Shown one piece after another: positions 37,009 through 46,790 of a stretch of DNA of 64,000 nucleotides. The first letter of the stretch is position 1; the number at the start of each line of letters is the position of its first letter. Made by a program: the position numbers and the translations under genes. The notes under the pieces are model-generated. The model did not search any database. It was given only the letters and a program-made list of their open reading frames with translations, and was not told where the DNA came from. This DNA is from Tolypothrix sp. PCC 7712. GTDB taxonomy: Bacteria > Cyanobacteriota > Cyanobacteriia > Cyanobacteriales > Nostocaceae. The stretch lies in the NCBI RefSeq assembly GCF_025860405.1, contig NZ_CP063785.1:1550001-1614000 (forward strand). The letters run 5' to 3'.

Positions 37009-38622
37009 ATGAGTGAAATACAATCATCTTTAAGGATTGCCATAGACCTCACTCCTTTAAGAGTTGGAGGAGCAAATGGAGGAGCAAAAGTTTTAATTTT
37101 AACCCTAATTAAACAATTTCAAAAATTAGCTCCTCATCATCATTTTGTACTTTTGACAGCACCTTGGAATCACTCAGAAATCAAGGAATACGAAACTCAC
37201 AATACAGAATGTCTGTTAATTCCTAATTTAACTGAAACTCCAAAACAACCTAAAGCAAGATTATTATCAAAACTGATTCAGAAAATACGGAATAAAATTA
37301 GCATCAAGCTAATTGACTCCCTTAATCAGAGTACATTACTTACAAAACATAATATTAATTTACTTTTTTGCCCTTTCTCTGCACCAACTTATGCTGAAAA
37401 GGGTATACCAGTAGTAGCCATTGCTTATGATTTACAACATCTAGACTACAAATTTTTCTTTACCCCTCAAGAACAACAACACCGCACAAAATTTATCGCC
37501 GAACTCCTCAGAAAATCGCAGAAAATAATCTGTATTTCAGATTTTACACGTCAATCTTTTATTAAATACTTTCAAACTCCTTCAGAAAAATTTGCTGTTA
37601 TCCCGATTTCTATTCATGAGCGGTTAACTAAACTCAATGAAAACATTGTCAAAGAAAATCTGATAAATCTAGGTTTGGCAGAAAGAAAATATATTTTCTA
37701 CCCAGCCAACTATTGGCCGCATAAAAACCATCGTATGCTATTAACAGCCTATGGAATATATAAAAAACATTTACCAGATGGATTAGATTTAGTATTTACA
37801 GGAGCCTTAGAAGATGAACAAAACCAATTAAAAGAAATACTCAAAGTCATGGGGCTGAGTAAAAATGTCAAATTTTTGGGTTATTTGAATGAAGAAGCAT
37901 TGACATCTGTTTGGCAAGGTTGTGAATGCTTAGTTTTTCCTTCATTATATGAAGGATTTGGTATTCCTGTTTTAGAAGCTATGGCATTTGGTAAACCAGT
38001 ATTATCTAGTAATGCTGCCAGTTTACCAGAAGTAGGAGGAGATGCAGTTATCTATTTCGATCCTCGCAAACCCGATGAAATAGCATCATGCTTGCTCAGT
38101 ATTAGTAGCAATTCACTATTAATTGAAGAGCTAGTTAATCAAGGATATCAAAGGTTAAAGCTATTTGATGGGCAAAAAATGGCTGATGAGTATCTCAATA
38201 TATTTGAGACAGTAGCCCTAAATCATCCAACATCAATTCAAACATCGATTTCTGGTATTTATGATGATGGTTGGTCTGCACCTGAGTTTTCTATTTCTAT
38301 AGAACCGGGTTCTCCAGGGCGAACTCTAGAGATTTTGTTGGAGACTCCCGCATTTTTTCCAGCTGCAAAAGCAAGGATAACGTTACAAACAAAAGGTAAA
38401 AAGTCATGCTATACCTGCATTCGAGCTGCATCACAGAAGATTGTTTGGCCAGTTTCATCTACAGGGGAAGAAATTACTGTGCAGATTTTGCCTAGTTTTC
38501 AGCCTAGTCAACTTAACCTTAACTCAGATCAGCGCCAACTTGGGGTAATGGTACGTGATTGCCGTCTCAAGTTAGCTGATGGCGAATCTATTTCAATTCT
38601 TGCTTTAGAGAGTGTGGTGTGA
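37009..38622 (+). CDS. Glycosyltransferase family 4 protein with extra C-terminal domain
   Basis: 537 residues. The GT-B catalytic part (about 8-395) has YPANYWPHKNHRMLL, VKFLGYLNEEALTSVW and the donor-binding E-x7-E motif in YEGFGIPVLEAMAFGKPVLSS. About 140 residues follow the usual GT4 end (ISGIYDDGWSAPEFSISI...) and look like a beta-sandwich, possibly carbohydrate-binding. The stop overlaps the next start by 4 bp (GTGA). Acceptor and sugar are unknown. Confidence 0.88.
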   Translation: MSEIQSSLRIAIDLTPLRVGGANGGAKVLILTLIKQFQKLAPHHHFVLLTAPWNHSEIKEYETHNTECLLIPNLTETPKQPKARLLSKLIQKIRNKISIKLIDSLNQSTLLTKHNINLLFCPFSAPTYAEKGIPVVAIAYDLQHLDYKFFFTPQEQQHRTKFIAELLRKSQKIICISDFTRQSFIKYFQTPSEKFAVIPISIHERLTKLNENIVKENLINLGLAERKYIFYPANYWPHKNHRMLLTAYGIYKKHLPDGLDLVFTGALEDEQNQLKEILKVMGLSKNVKFLGYLNEEALTSVWQGCECLVFPSLYEGFGIPVLEAMAFGKPVLSSNAASLPEVGGDAVIYFDPRKPDEIASCLLSISSNSLLIEELVNQGYQRLKLFDGQKMADEYLNIFETVALNHPTSIQTSISGIYDDGWSAPEFSISIEPGSPGRTLEILLETPAFFPAAKARITLQTKGKKSCYTCIRAASQKIVWPVSSTGEEITVQILPSFQPSQLNLNSDQRQLGVMVRDCRLKLADGESISILALESVV

Positions 38623-39542
38623 ACTTAAAATTTAGCGTTATTACACCTTCTTTTTGTCAAGGTCGTTTTATAGAGAGAACTATACAAAGTGTACTCTCTC
38701 AAAAATCTTCAGATATAGAAATTGAGTACATCATCTGTGATGCTGGTAGTACAGATGAGACTATAGAAATTTTGCAGCATTATCATGAGGATCTACGCTG
38801 GATATCAGAACCCGATAATGGACAAGCTGATGCAGTCAATAAAGGTATTGCGCTCACAACAGGTGAGATAATTGCCTGGATTAATTCTGATGATATCTAT
38901 TATCCTGGAACGTTTGAGGTTATTCAAGAAATTTTCGCATCAAATCCCGATATACAAATCATATATGGTGATGCTGACCATATTGATGAACAAGATGTAT
39001 TTATGGAAGCCTATCCAACAGAACCTTGGAATTACCAACGTCTAATTGATACTTGCTTTCTCTGTCAACCAGCTGTATTCTTTCGCCGCCATCTAGTTGA
39101 TAAATATGGAAACTTAGATGCTTCTCTCAAGTACTGTATGGACTATGAATTGTGGCTTCGCTATGGTCAACATATCCCATTTTATTACCTACCTCGTAAG
39201 CTGGCTGGTTCGCGCCTCTATAAAGACAATAAGACACTTGGTCAGCGAATAGCAGTTCATTATGAAATAAATAATATGATGCATTCCAAATTTAGGAGTG
39301 TACCAGATAAATGGATTTTCGCTTATGCCCATGTGAAGGTAGAAGAAACTTTAAAGTTAGATAGAAGCGACCCTATTCAAAATTTTAAATTTGTTCAGGC
39401 AGTAATTTATAACAGCTTATGGTCATTTTATCAATGGAAAAAGTTTATTTCACTTAAAGTGTCAGCCAAGATGGTTTGGTGGGTAATTGCTGCAAATATA
39501 TTTTTGTTTAAAAATTTATCTTTATTATTTAAAAGGTTATGA
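38619..39542 (+). CDS. Glycosyltransferase family 2 protein
   Basis: 307 residues from a GTG that overlaps the previous stop. GT-A fold: FSVITPSFCQGRFIERTIQSVL, the first Asp region ICDAGSTDET, the DxD-type metal site WINSDDIYYPG, and the acceptor-side MDYELWLRYG. It uses a nucleotide sugar to extend a lipid-linked chain at the inner face of the membrane. Its C-terminal region is hydrophobic with basic residues, possibly membrane-associating. It overlaps the next gene by 4 bp (ATGA). Confidence 0.9.
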   Translation: MNLKFSVITPSFCQGRFIERTIQSVLSQKSSDIEIEYIICDAGSTDETIEILQHYHEDLRWISEPDNGQADAVNKGIALTTGEIIAWINSDDIYYPGTFEVIQEIFASNPDIQIIYGDADHIDEQDVFMEAYPTEPWNYQRLIDTCFLCQPAVFFRRHLVDKYGNLDASLKYCMDYELWLRYGQHIPFYYLPRKLAGSRLYKDNKTLGQRIAVHYEINNMMHSKFRSVPDKWIFAYAHVKVEETLKLDRSDPIQNFKFVQAVIYNSLWSFYQWKKFISLKVSAKMVWWVIAANIFLFKNLSLLFKRL

Positions 39543-40684
39543 AAATCGGTTTTGATATTAGCCAAACTGGAAAAAATAAGGCAGGATGTGGCTATGCTGC
39601 TGCCAGTCTTATCCAAAACTTAATAGAAGAATATGATAATCATGAATATCTGCTTTATTCAGCATTTGGCAATACTTTTTGGGATCCAGAACATGGAAAA
39701 AGTACGTGCCGCTTTTCTCAAAGAAATTGTACTCACTTACTAGATAATTTATCTCATCAAGATTCTCTAAATTTTTGGAATACTACCAAAGCAATAGATG
39801 AAGGAAAATTAGGAAATCCCGATATTGTTCATGCGAACAACTTTTCATCTCCCCAGTTAAATTTTGCACGTCTGGTTTATACTATACATGACGTGAGCTT
39901 TATCGATCATCCAGAGTATACTTCTGAAGAAAATCGATGGATTTGCTTTAACGGTGTCTTTGATGCTTCCATAAGAGCCGATCTAATTATTGCTATTTCT
40001 GAATATTCTAGAAAACGATTTTTAGAAGTATTTCCACACTTTCCTATGGAGCGCACTCGTGTCGTCTACTTAGGAAGTCGTTTTACAAATGTAGAGGATG
40101 AAAAACCAGTAGCTACTCTCAAACCTAATAATTTTTGGCTGTCCGTAGGAACTTTAGAACCTAGAAAAAATTTACGTCGAACTTTACGTGCTTTTAAGCA
40201 ATATGTTGATGTTAATCCTGACTCTAAACCTTTAGTTTTAGCAGGAGGACAAGGATGGTTAGAAGAAGACCTAGAACAGTTTATTAATAATCTAGAATTG
40301 AGTAAACATATTATTAAACTAGGCTATGTAGATGACTCTACACTAAAATGGCTATATAAAAACTGCTGGGCTTTTATTTATCCATCTATTTATGAAGGTT
40401 TTGGGTTACCTGTTTTAGAGGCTATGAGCCTTGGTACTGCTGTACTTACTTCTCATACTACAAGCTTGCCAGAAGTTGGTGGAGATGCAGTTTTATATGT
40501 AGACCCTACCAATGAAGCTGATATTTTGGCAGGTTTTATAAAATTGGATGATGACAAATTACGTGAGATTCTTAAGGCGAATAGTCCAACACAAGCAAGT
40601 AAATTCTCTTGGAGGAAAGCTGCGAAAGAAGTTATGCAAGCATATACAGAAGTTTTAAATATGCCAAAAAAAATCTTTCAATGA
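39539..40684 (+). CDS. Glycosyltransferase family 4 protein
   Basis: 381 residues, GT-B fold. FARLVYTIHDVSFIDHPEY sits in the acceptor half, SVGTLEPRKNLRRTLRAF opens the donor half, and [21 protein letters not shown] carries the catalytic E-x7-E. This subtype includes mannosyl/rhamnosyltransferases of O-antigen loci. Translationally coupled to the GT2 gene. A small hairpin (AAAAGGTA...TACCTTTT, 40729-40749) separates it from gmd. Confidence 0.9.
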   Translation: MKIGFDISQTGKNKAGCGYAAASLIQNLIEEYDNHEYLLYSAFGNTFWDPEHGKSTCRFSQRNCTHLLDNLSHQDSLNFWNTTKAIDEGKLGNPDIVHANNFSSPQLNFARLVYTIHDVSFIDHPEYTSEENRWICFNGVFDASIRADLIIAISEYSRKRFLEVFPHFPMERTRVVYLGSRFTNVEDEKPVATLKPNNFWLSVGTLEPRKNLRRTLRAFKQYVDVNPDSKPLVLAGGQGWLEEDLEQFINNLELSKHIIKLGYVDDSTLKWLYKNCWAFIYPSIYEGFGLPVLEAMSLGTAVLTSHTTSLPEVGGDAVLYVDPTNEADILAGFIKLDDDKLREILKANSPTQASKFSWRKAAKEVMQAYTEVLNMPKKIFQ

Positions 40685-40784
40685 TTTTGATCTAAGAACT
40701 CTAGCAGTGTATTCTAGTAGTCTGGGATAAAAGGTAGTGAGTACCTTTTAAAGATTATTTGTTTAATACTAAGCTCTGATAAAT

Positions 40785-41756
40785 GTGACTGCAAAAGCTC
40801 TGATTACTGGTTTAACTGGACAAGATGGCTCTTATTTAGCTGAACTACTTTTAGCTAAAGGCTACGAGGTTTTTGGCTTAGTGCGTCGTTCCAGCACTAG
40901 TAACTTGGAACGTATTTCTCACCTGTTTAGCCAAATCAAAATTGTATCAGGTGACCTTCTCGATCAGTCTTCACTCATGGATGTGATTGCTGAATCTCAA
41001 CCAGATGAAATTTATAACCTTGCTTCCCAAAGCTACGTTCCTCTGTCTTGGACACAACCCGCACTCACCGCTGAATACACTGCTCTTGGTGTCTCTCGAC
41101 TGCTAGAATCTATCCGTCGATGTAAACCTGATGCTAAATTCTACCAAGCATCAAGTAGTGAGGTTTTCGGTCAACCAGACGAGTCACCGCAAACTGAACG
41201 TACCGCCTTTCGTCCCCGCAACCCTTACGGTGTTGCTAAAGCTTATGCTCACTGGATGACTGTCAACTATAGGCATAAATATAATCTTTACGCTTGCTGC
41301 GGTATCACCTATACTCACGAATCGCCTCGACGCGGTACAGAATTTGTGTTTCGCAAAATTACGCATACAGTAGCGCAAATCAAACTCGGTTTAGCAAATG
41401 AACTCAAATTAGGCAATTTAGATGCGCGTCGTGATTGGTGTTATGCCAAGGATGCTGTTTATGCCATGTGGCTAATGTTACAGCAAGAGCAACCAGACGA
41501 CTACATTATTGCTAGTGGTGAAACCCAGTCTGTAAGAGAACTTGTAGAATGTGCATTTAACTATGTTGGTCTTAATTGGGAAGATTATGTCTCAGTAGAC
41601 CCAACATTTTATCGGCCTGATGAGCCTGTACAGTTAATTGGTTGTATTGATAAAATCAAGACCGCTATAGATTGGCAACCGCAACACTCCTTTAAGCAAT
41701 TAGTTGAGTTAATGGTTGATTCGGATATGAAAAAATTGAGTCAAAACGGAGCCTGA
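40785..41756 (+). CDS. gmd: GDP-mannose 4,6-dehydratase
   Basis: 323 residues from GTG 40785 (the nearby ATG is out of frame). It is a short-chain dehydrogenase with the NADP motif ITGLTGQDGSYLAELLL, VRRSSTSNLERI, YNLASQSYVPLSW, catalytic Ser in ASSSEVFG, and Tyr/Lys in RNPYGVAKAYAHW. THESPRRGTEFVFRKIT is the Gmd hallmark. It makes GDP-4-keto-6-deoxymannose, precursor of D-rhamnose, fucose or related sugars. No fcl/rmd reductase is adjacent. The locus product therefore probably contains a 6-deoxyhexose. Confidence 0.93.
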   Translation: MTAKALITGLTGQDGSYLAELLLAKGYEVFGLVRRSSTSNLERISHLFSQIKIVSGDLLDQSSLMDVIAESQPDEIYNLASQSYVPLSWTQPALTAEYTALGVSRLLESIRRCKPDAKFYQASSSEVFGQPDESPQTERTAFRPRNPYGVAKAYAHWMTVNYRHKYNLYACCGITYTHESPRRGTEFVFRKITHTVAQIKLGLANELKLGNLDARRDWCYAKDAVYAMWLMLQQEQPDDYIIASGETQSVRELVECAFNYVGLNWEDYVSVDPTFYRPDEPVQLIGCIDKIKTAIDWQPQHSFKQLVELMVDSDMKKLSQNGA

Positions 41757-41764
41757 AAATTTTC

Positions 41765-42928
41765 ATGTTAAAAATTGTAGTTGATGCCACCCCTGTCGAA
41801 CCAAAACCGAGTGGGGTGGGTTTTTATGTTGCTAATTTAATCAATTCACTTGATGCGCTACAAGCAGCAGAAAATTTTCAGTTAGAGATAATTTATCAAC
41901 CAGGTTTAAAAAAATGGTTAAGGCGAGATTTTAATTTTCCTGATTCCTTAAAAAATTATGCTCACTTACATCTTTTGCCTCTACCTGTAAGGCTTTCTGA
42001 TTTATTATTAAAGTTAAATTTTAAACCGAGTTTAGCTTATTTTGAGAAATACTTTGGTGCTGCAGATATCGTACATGGGACAAATTACACTGTTTATCCC
42101 TGTAACCAAAGTTTAAAGGTAATGAATATATATGATTTAACTTTTATTAAATATCCTAATTATATTGACTCTGTTGTTAAAGCATATACGGAACGTGTAA
42201 AGCGATGCTTAGGGTGGACAGACCTAATTTTAACAATTTCCGAAAGTTCTAAAAAAGATATTATTGAATATTTGCAAGTAGAACCGCAAAAAGTCTCTGT
42301 CACACCTTTAGCTAGCCGCTATTATCCTGATTATTTATCTGATGAGGCTGCTCAGACGCTAGAACCAGAAGTTAAATATGATTTTTCGCAACCATATTTA
42401 CTGTTTGTCAGTACTATAGAACCCCGAAAAAATATTAATGCTATTATCTCAGCCTTTAACTTCTTAAAAGAAAAACATAAAATTGAGCATCAATTAGTAT
42501 TGATTGGTAAAAAAGGATGGCGTTATGAACCAATCTTCGCAGCGATTGAAAGCTCTCCGTGGAGAGAACAGATTCATCATCTTGACTATTTATCTAATGA
42601 ATTAGTAGCCTTATTTTATTCAAAAGCTGATGTGTTTGTTTATCCTTCTCATTACGAAGGGTTTGGATTACCTGCATTAGAAGCGATGACTTTAGGCGCA
42701 CCAGTTGTCTGTGCTAACAGTTCTTCGCTACCAGAAGTTACAGGAAAAGCGGCTCTCCTGATTGACCCTGATGAACCGATGCAATTAGCTGAAGCCATTC
42801 TCAAAGTAATTAGTGATTCTCAGTTACGCCAAGAGTTAATTCAATTAGGTAAAGAAAGAGCAAAGTTATTTTCTTGGGAAAAAACTGCAAAAGAAACATT
42901 AAAGGCATACCGAGGCATTATGTCATGA
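41765..42928 (+). CDS. Glycosyltransferase family 4 protein
   Basis: 387 residues, GT-B fold. Substrate loop PVEPKPSGVGFYVANLI, then DIVHGTNYTVYP, FVSTIEPRKNINAIISAF, and YEGFGLPALEAMTLGAPVVCA with the E-x7-E. It starts 8 bp after gmd and overlaps the next gene by 4 bp, so a shared transcript is likely. Probable deoxyhexose or mannose transferase; specificity is not readable. Confidence 0.9.
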   Translation: MLKIVVDATPVEPKPSGVGFYVANLINSLDALQAAENFQLEIIYQPGLKKWLRRDFNFPDSLKNYAHLHLLPLPVRLSDLLLKLNFKPSLAYFEKYFGAADIVHGTNYTVYPCNQSLKVMNIYDLTFIKYPNYIDSVVKAYTERVKRCLGWTDLILTISESSKKDIIEYLQVEPQKVSVTPLASRYYPDYLSDEAAQTLEPEVKYDFSQPYLLFVSTIEPRKNINAIISAFNFLKEKHKIEHQLVLIGKKGWRYEPIFAAIESSPWREQIHHLDYLSNELVALFYSKADVFVYPSHYEGFGLPALEAMTLGAPVVCANSSSLPEVTGKAALLIDPDEPMQLAEAILKVISDSQLRQELIQLGKERAKLFSWEKTAKETLKAYRGIMS

Positions 42929-44019
42929 ATAGCGTAGATAATGCCTTATCGGAAAAATTAATTATTAATCTCTCAATTATTTTTTCTCAATCAACAGGTA
43001 TCAGCAATTATGCACAAAATATTTTTCCTTACTTAAAAACTCTCAAACCTACTTTATTAACAGCCAAACAATATCCCGAATTTAATTGCTATATAGTTCC
43101 AGATAATCTGACTCCTGCTCAAGGTACAAAAGGTCATTTTCGCCGCTTAATTTGGACGCAATTTCAAATACCGCAAATTTATCAACAGCTAAAATCGCAA
43201 CTTTTATTTTCTCCTGTACCGGAAGCACCGCTATATACAAATTGTCGTTTTGTTGTCATGTTTCACGACTTGATACCCTTGCGATTTCCTAGAAGCTTTT
43301 CACCTCTAATACCGTATCATCGCTACTACACACCCCAAGTACTTAACCAAGCACAACATATTATTTGTAATTCCCAAGCCACAGCTAAAGACATCATCGA
43401 CTTTTACCAAATTCCTAGCAGCAAAATCACACCCATTCTCCTTGCTTACGATCGCACTCACTTCCGTCCTCTAAATTTACCCACCAGCAACTACTTTCTC
43501 TACATTGGTCGCCAAGATACATACAAAAATGTGCATCGCTTAATTAGTGCTTTTGCTGCATTACCTAATAGTAAAGACTACGAACTGTGGTTAGTAGGGC
43601 CTAGCGATCGCCGTTATACTCCAACTCTACAAGCACAGGTTGCAGAATTGGGTATAACCAATCAAGTGAAATTTCTGGATTATGTAGCCTATAGCGAATT
43701 ACCAACAATTATTAATGGTGCGATCGCACTGGTTTTCCCTAGTCTCTGGGAAGGTTTTGGCTTACCTGTTCTAGAAGCAATGGCTTGCGGTACTCCCGTA
43801 ATTACTTCTAATATTTCCTCTCTTCCTGAAGTCGCTGGCGATGCGGCAATTCTGATTAATCCCTACAATACAGAAGAAATTACCGCAGCCATGCAAGCTG
43901 TAGCCAATGATTCCAGTTTGCGATCGCATCTTTCCACCCAAGGTATCACTAGAGCAAATCAATTTAGCTGGGAAAAAACCGGAAAAGCCACTGCTGAAGT
44001 TTTATCGCGCTATTTTTAG
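42925..44019 (+). CDS. Glycosyltransferase family 4 protein
   Basis: About 364 residues from ATG 42925, which overlaps the preceding stop (ATGA); an upstream in-frame TTG at 42874 lies inside the previous gene. GT-B motifs: [35 protein letters not shown], and [21 protein letters not shown]. It is the last gene of the locus. The two halves are of normal length and nothing is missing. Confidence 0.9.
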   Translation: MNSVDNALSEKLIINLSIIFSQSTGISNYAQNIFPYLKTLKPTLLTAKQYPEFNCYIVPDNLTPAQGTKGHFRRLIWTQFQIPQIYQQLKSQLLFSPVPEAPLYTNCRFVVMFHDLIPLRFPRSFSPLIPYHRYYTPQVLNQAQHIICNSQATAKDIIDFYQIPSSKITPILLAYDRTHFRPLNLPTSNYFLYIGRQDTYKNVHRLISAFAALPNSKDYELWLVGPSDRRYTPTLQAQVAELGITNQVKFLDYVAYSELPTIINGAIALVFPSLWEGFGLPVLEAMACGTPVITSNISSLPEVAGDAAILINPYNTEEITAAMQAVANDSSLRSHLSTQGITRANQFSWEKTGKATAEVLSRYF

Positions 44020-44079
44020 TCGCAAATGAGGAATTTAGAACTTGGTAAAATTAATATGTAAATGATCAAAATCTGCTAA

Positions 44080-44475
44080 ATGACTACATCAATCGAACTA
44101 CCTAGTGGCAAAATCCTGAATATTACTCGTTTTATTGCGCTGCTTCCAGTTAGCAATAATGACGATAGTAGTTATCAATTGATTTTAGAAGGATATCCCC
44201 ATCCTATTAATTTAGAATCATTGGATGTTCAGGTTGTAAAAAAACTATTGCAACTAGATAAAGACAATCCAGTTATCAATCATCAATTAGGATGGGATAA
44301 AGAAGAACAAATTCGGAAAAATCAACGCGTTATGGAATGGTTAGCTCAACAAATGGAATATTACAATAATATATCTGATTCAGAAGCTATGGAGAGACAG
44401 GAATTTTTTGAAAGGTTTAAACAAAGAGTCGATGCTGAAAGACCAGAGGGACAGAAGCTATATTCAGAATTATGA
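44080..44475 (+). CDS. Candidate antitoxin paired with PIN protein
   Basis: 131 residues, unrecognised family. The N-terminal half is beta-rich (IELPSGKILNITRFIALLP, YQLILEGYPHPINLES). The C-terminal half is charged helix (EEQIRKNQRVMEWLAQQME...). It overlaps the PIN-domain gene by 4 bp (ATGA), the usual arrangement of type II antitoxins. The antitoxin role rests on position only; it has no visible RHH or AbrB fold. Confidence 0.55.
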   Translation: MTTSIELPSGKILNITRFIALLPVSNNDDSSYQLILEGYPHPINLESLDVQVVKKLLQLDKDNPVINHQLGWDKEEQIRKNQRVMEWLAQQMEYYNNISDSEAMERQEFFERFKQRVDAERPEGQKLYSEL

Positions 44476-44939
44476 TAGTTTTTATTGACTCCAGTGTATT
44501 AGGAATTCTTGCTAACCCCAATAAAGTTGGCGAAGTGCGCGACTGTTGGGAATGGATTTATAAATTACTCCCAAAAGGTGTATATGTTTGTTCTTCTCAA
44601 ATCTGTGATTTTGAGGTGAGAAGAAGTATGATACTTGAATCTCAGCTAAAACCTTCTTTGAATCACATTGTCAATTTAGATCAGTTGCAAGAATTTATCC
44701 CTTTGTTACCCATCACTCCAGAATTACTAAAAAAAGCATCTGTGCTTTGGGCTACTGCTCGTAGTCAAGGTATTCCCACAGCAGATAATAAAAGTCTTGA
44801 TATTGATATGATTATTTGTAGTCACTGGCAAATGTTGAGAGAAGAATTTCCTGGTCGTTATGTTGCGATCGCCACTACTAATGTCAAGCATTTAAGCCGC
44901 TTTACCGAAGCTAAAATCTGGCGAGATATTAACCTGTAA
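44472..44939 (+). CDS. PIN-domain protein, VapC-like
   Basis: 155 residues with the acidic PIN pattern: FIDSSVLG (Asp near residue 6), ICDFEVRRS (Glu), LDIDMIICSHW (Asp) and the final ATTNVKHLSRF. In TA systems PIN proteins are Mg-dependent ribonucleases that cleave tRNA or rRNA. The upstream overlapping gene is the candidate antitoxin. The final Asp of the canonical quartet is Asn here, as in many active members. Confidence 0.82.
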   Translation: MIVFIDSSVLGILANPNKVGEVRDCWEWIYKLLPKGVYVCSSQICDFEVRRSMILESQLKPSLNHIVNLDQLQEFIPLLPITPELLKKASVLWATARSQGIPTADNKSLDIDMIICSHWQMLREEFPGRYVAIATTNVKHLSRFTEAKIWRDINL

Positions 44940-44992
44940 AATTAAAAGATGAAGTATGAAAAAAACTTCACACTTCATCCTAGCCTACGGCA

Positions 44993-45007
44993 AGACGCTA
45001 CGCGTCT
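44993..45007 (+). terminator. Short hairpin between PIN gene and pyk
   Basis: AGACGC-TAC-GCGTCT lies between two copies of CACTTCATCCT and separates convergent genes. It could stop transcription from both sides, but there is no T-run. Confidence 0.3.
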
Positions 45008-45023
45008 ACACACTTCATCCTTC

Positions 45024-46790
45024 CTAAGGTGTTCCTACTGCGCCAGAGTAAATTAAACCCCGTTGCAGATCTAAGGTTAAAATTGCCCCATCTCTAATTA
45101 CTTGTGTTGCTTCCTTCACACCCACAATTACTGGAACACCTAAACGCAAGCCAATGACAGCAGCATGGCTGGTGAGGCTTTCTTCTTCTGTAATAATTCC
45201 TGAGGCTTTGCGAATTGCTTCTACAAAATCGGCAGTGGTACGAGGAGCAACTAAAATATCTCCAGGATTAAAGTTACTTACATCCATACCTTTGTGCGCG
45301 ACTCTGGCGCGTCCACTCACAGAACCTTGTCCGAGTCCAATTCCCTGGCCGAGAACTGCTGTGACGACTTCAACCTTGATTAAATCTGTCGAGCCGGAAA
45401 CACCTTGGAGTGTACCTGCTGTCATGACAACCAAATCACCCTCAGTTAGTAGTTTATTTTCTTGAGCAACATTTATAGCAGCTTGAAAAGTTTGTCCGGT
45501 AGAAGGTAGTTCTAGGACTAACAGCGGTTTTACTCCCCATACCATTTGTAACTGTCGTGCTACGTTGACATGAGGTGTAATTGCCAAAATCGGTGTGCGT
45601 GGACGGAATTTGGAAACATTGCGCGCTGTTGCCCCTGTTTGGGTTAAGGTCATAATTGCCGCTGCACCTAACTGTTCAGCAATTTGTCCTACAGCTTGGC
45701 TAATGGCGTTAGGGATGGAACGTCTAGCATCTCTTAACAGGCGATTGGCGTTTTGTGCTTCTTCTTGTTCAATGCGTTCGGCAATTCTGGCCATAGTTGC
45801 TACAGCTTCTACCGGGTAACTACCTACGGCAGTTTCGTTAGAAAGCATGACTGCATCTGTGCCATCTAAAATTGCGTTTGCCACATCTGATACTTCGGCA
45901 CGAGTGGGGCGGGGATTACTCACCATGCTGTCTAACATTTGCGTGGCGGTAATAATGGGAATCCCCAAGCGGTTAGCAGTAGCAATCAACTGCTTTTGCA
46001 GCACAGGAACATCTTCAGCTGGTAGTTCTACCCCTAAATCACCTCTCGCTACCATTACGCCATCACACAAAGCTAAAACTGCTTCCATTTGCTCAATAGC
46101 TTCGTGCTTTTCAATTTTGGCAACTACTGGTACATTCTTACCTGTGCTGGAAATTAGCTCTTTAATTTCGATGATATCTTGAGGATTGCGGACAAAAGAC
46201 AGTGCTACCCAGTCTACACCTTGATCTAGACCAAACATCAGATCCTCGCGGTCTTTGTCGGTCATGGCTTTGATGGAAAGGTAAACTCCGGGAAAGTTAA
46301 CACCTTTATTGTTAGAAAGTTTACCAGCTACGGTAACACGACAATGTAAATCACCTTTATCGCGGTTAATCTCCTCAACTACCATTTCGACTCGCCCATC
46401 ATCGAGGAGGATTTTTGCACCAACTGGGACTTCTTCGGCCAAGTAATCGTAGGTAACACAGCTAATTTCTTGTGTACCAATTACCGGACGATTAGTTAAG
46501 GTGAAGCGATCGCCTTTTGCTAAAACTATAGACCCATTTTCAAACCGCCCCAAGCGAATTTTTGGCCCTTGCAAGTCTTGGAGAATTGCTACTGGCTGAT
46601 TTAGTTCAAAAGCAGTTTGCCGAATTAAACGGATACTACGTTGATGATCGGCATGAGTCCCGTGGGAAAAGTTTAGCCGTAGTGTTGTTGCTCCCGCTTC
46701 AATAATTGCCTTGAGCATTTCTGGACTGCTAGTAGCAGGCCCAATTGTAGCGACAATTTTTGTGCGGCGTAGAGAATCTCTTAATTGCAT
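45024..46790 (-). CDS. pyk: Pyruvate kinase with C-terminal PEP-utilizing-type domain
   Basis: 588 residues. The TIM barrel starts RRTKIVATIGPAT and includes LRLNFSHGTHADH, VALSFVRNPQDI, VVAKIEKHEAI (catalytic Lys) and MVARGDLGVELPAEDVPVLQK. The allosteric C domain follows. An extra about 100 residues at the C-terminus read GIITEEESLTSHAAVIGLRLGVPVIVG, the phosphohistidine domain of PEP-utilizing enzymes, as in many bacterial and cyanobacterial pyruvate kinases. Catalyses PEP + ADP to pyruvate + ATP. No operon partner is apparent. Confidence 0.96.
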   Translation of the reverse strand: MQLRDSLRRTKIVATIGPATSSPEMLKAIIEAGATTLRLNFSHGTHADHQRSIRLIRQTAFELNQPVAILQDLQGPKIRLGRFENGSIVLAKGDRFTLTNRPVIGTQEISCVTYDYLAEEVPVGAKILLDDGRVEMVVEEINRDKGDLHCRVTVAGKLSNNKGVNFPGVYLSIKAMTDKDREDLMFGLDQGVDWVALSFVRNPQDIIEIKELISSTGKNVPVVAKIEKHEAIEQMEAVLALCDGVMVARGDLGVELPAEDVPVLQKQLIATANRLGIPIITATQMLDSMVSNPRPTRAEVSDVANAILDGTDAVMLSNETAVGSYPVEAVATMARIAERIEQEEAQNANRLLRDARRSIPNAISQAVGQIAEQLGAAAIMTLTQTGATARNVSKFRPRTPILAITPHVNVARQLQMVWGVKPLLVLELPSTGQTFQAAINVAQENKLLTEGDLVVMTAGTLQGVSGSTDLIKVEVVTAVLGQGIGLGQGSVSGRARVAHKGMDVSNFNPGDILVAPRTTADFVEAIRKASGIITEEESLTSHAAVIGLRLGVPVIVGVKEATQVIRDGAILTLDLQRGLIYSGAVGTP

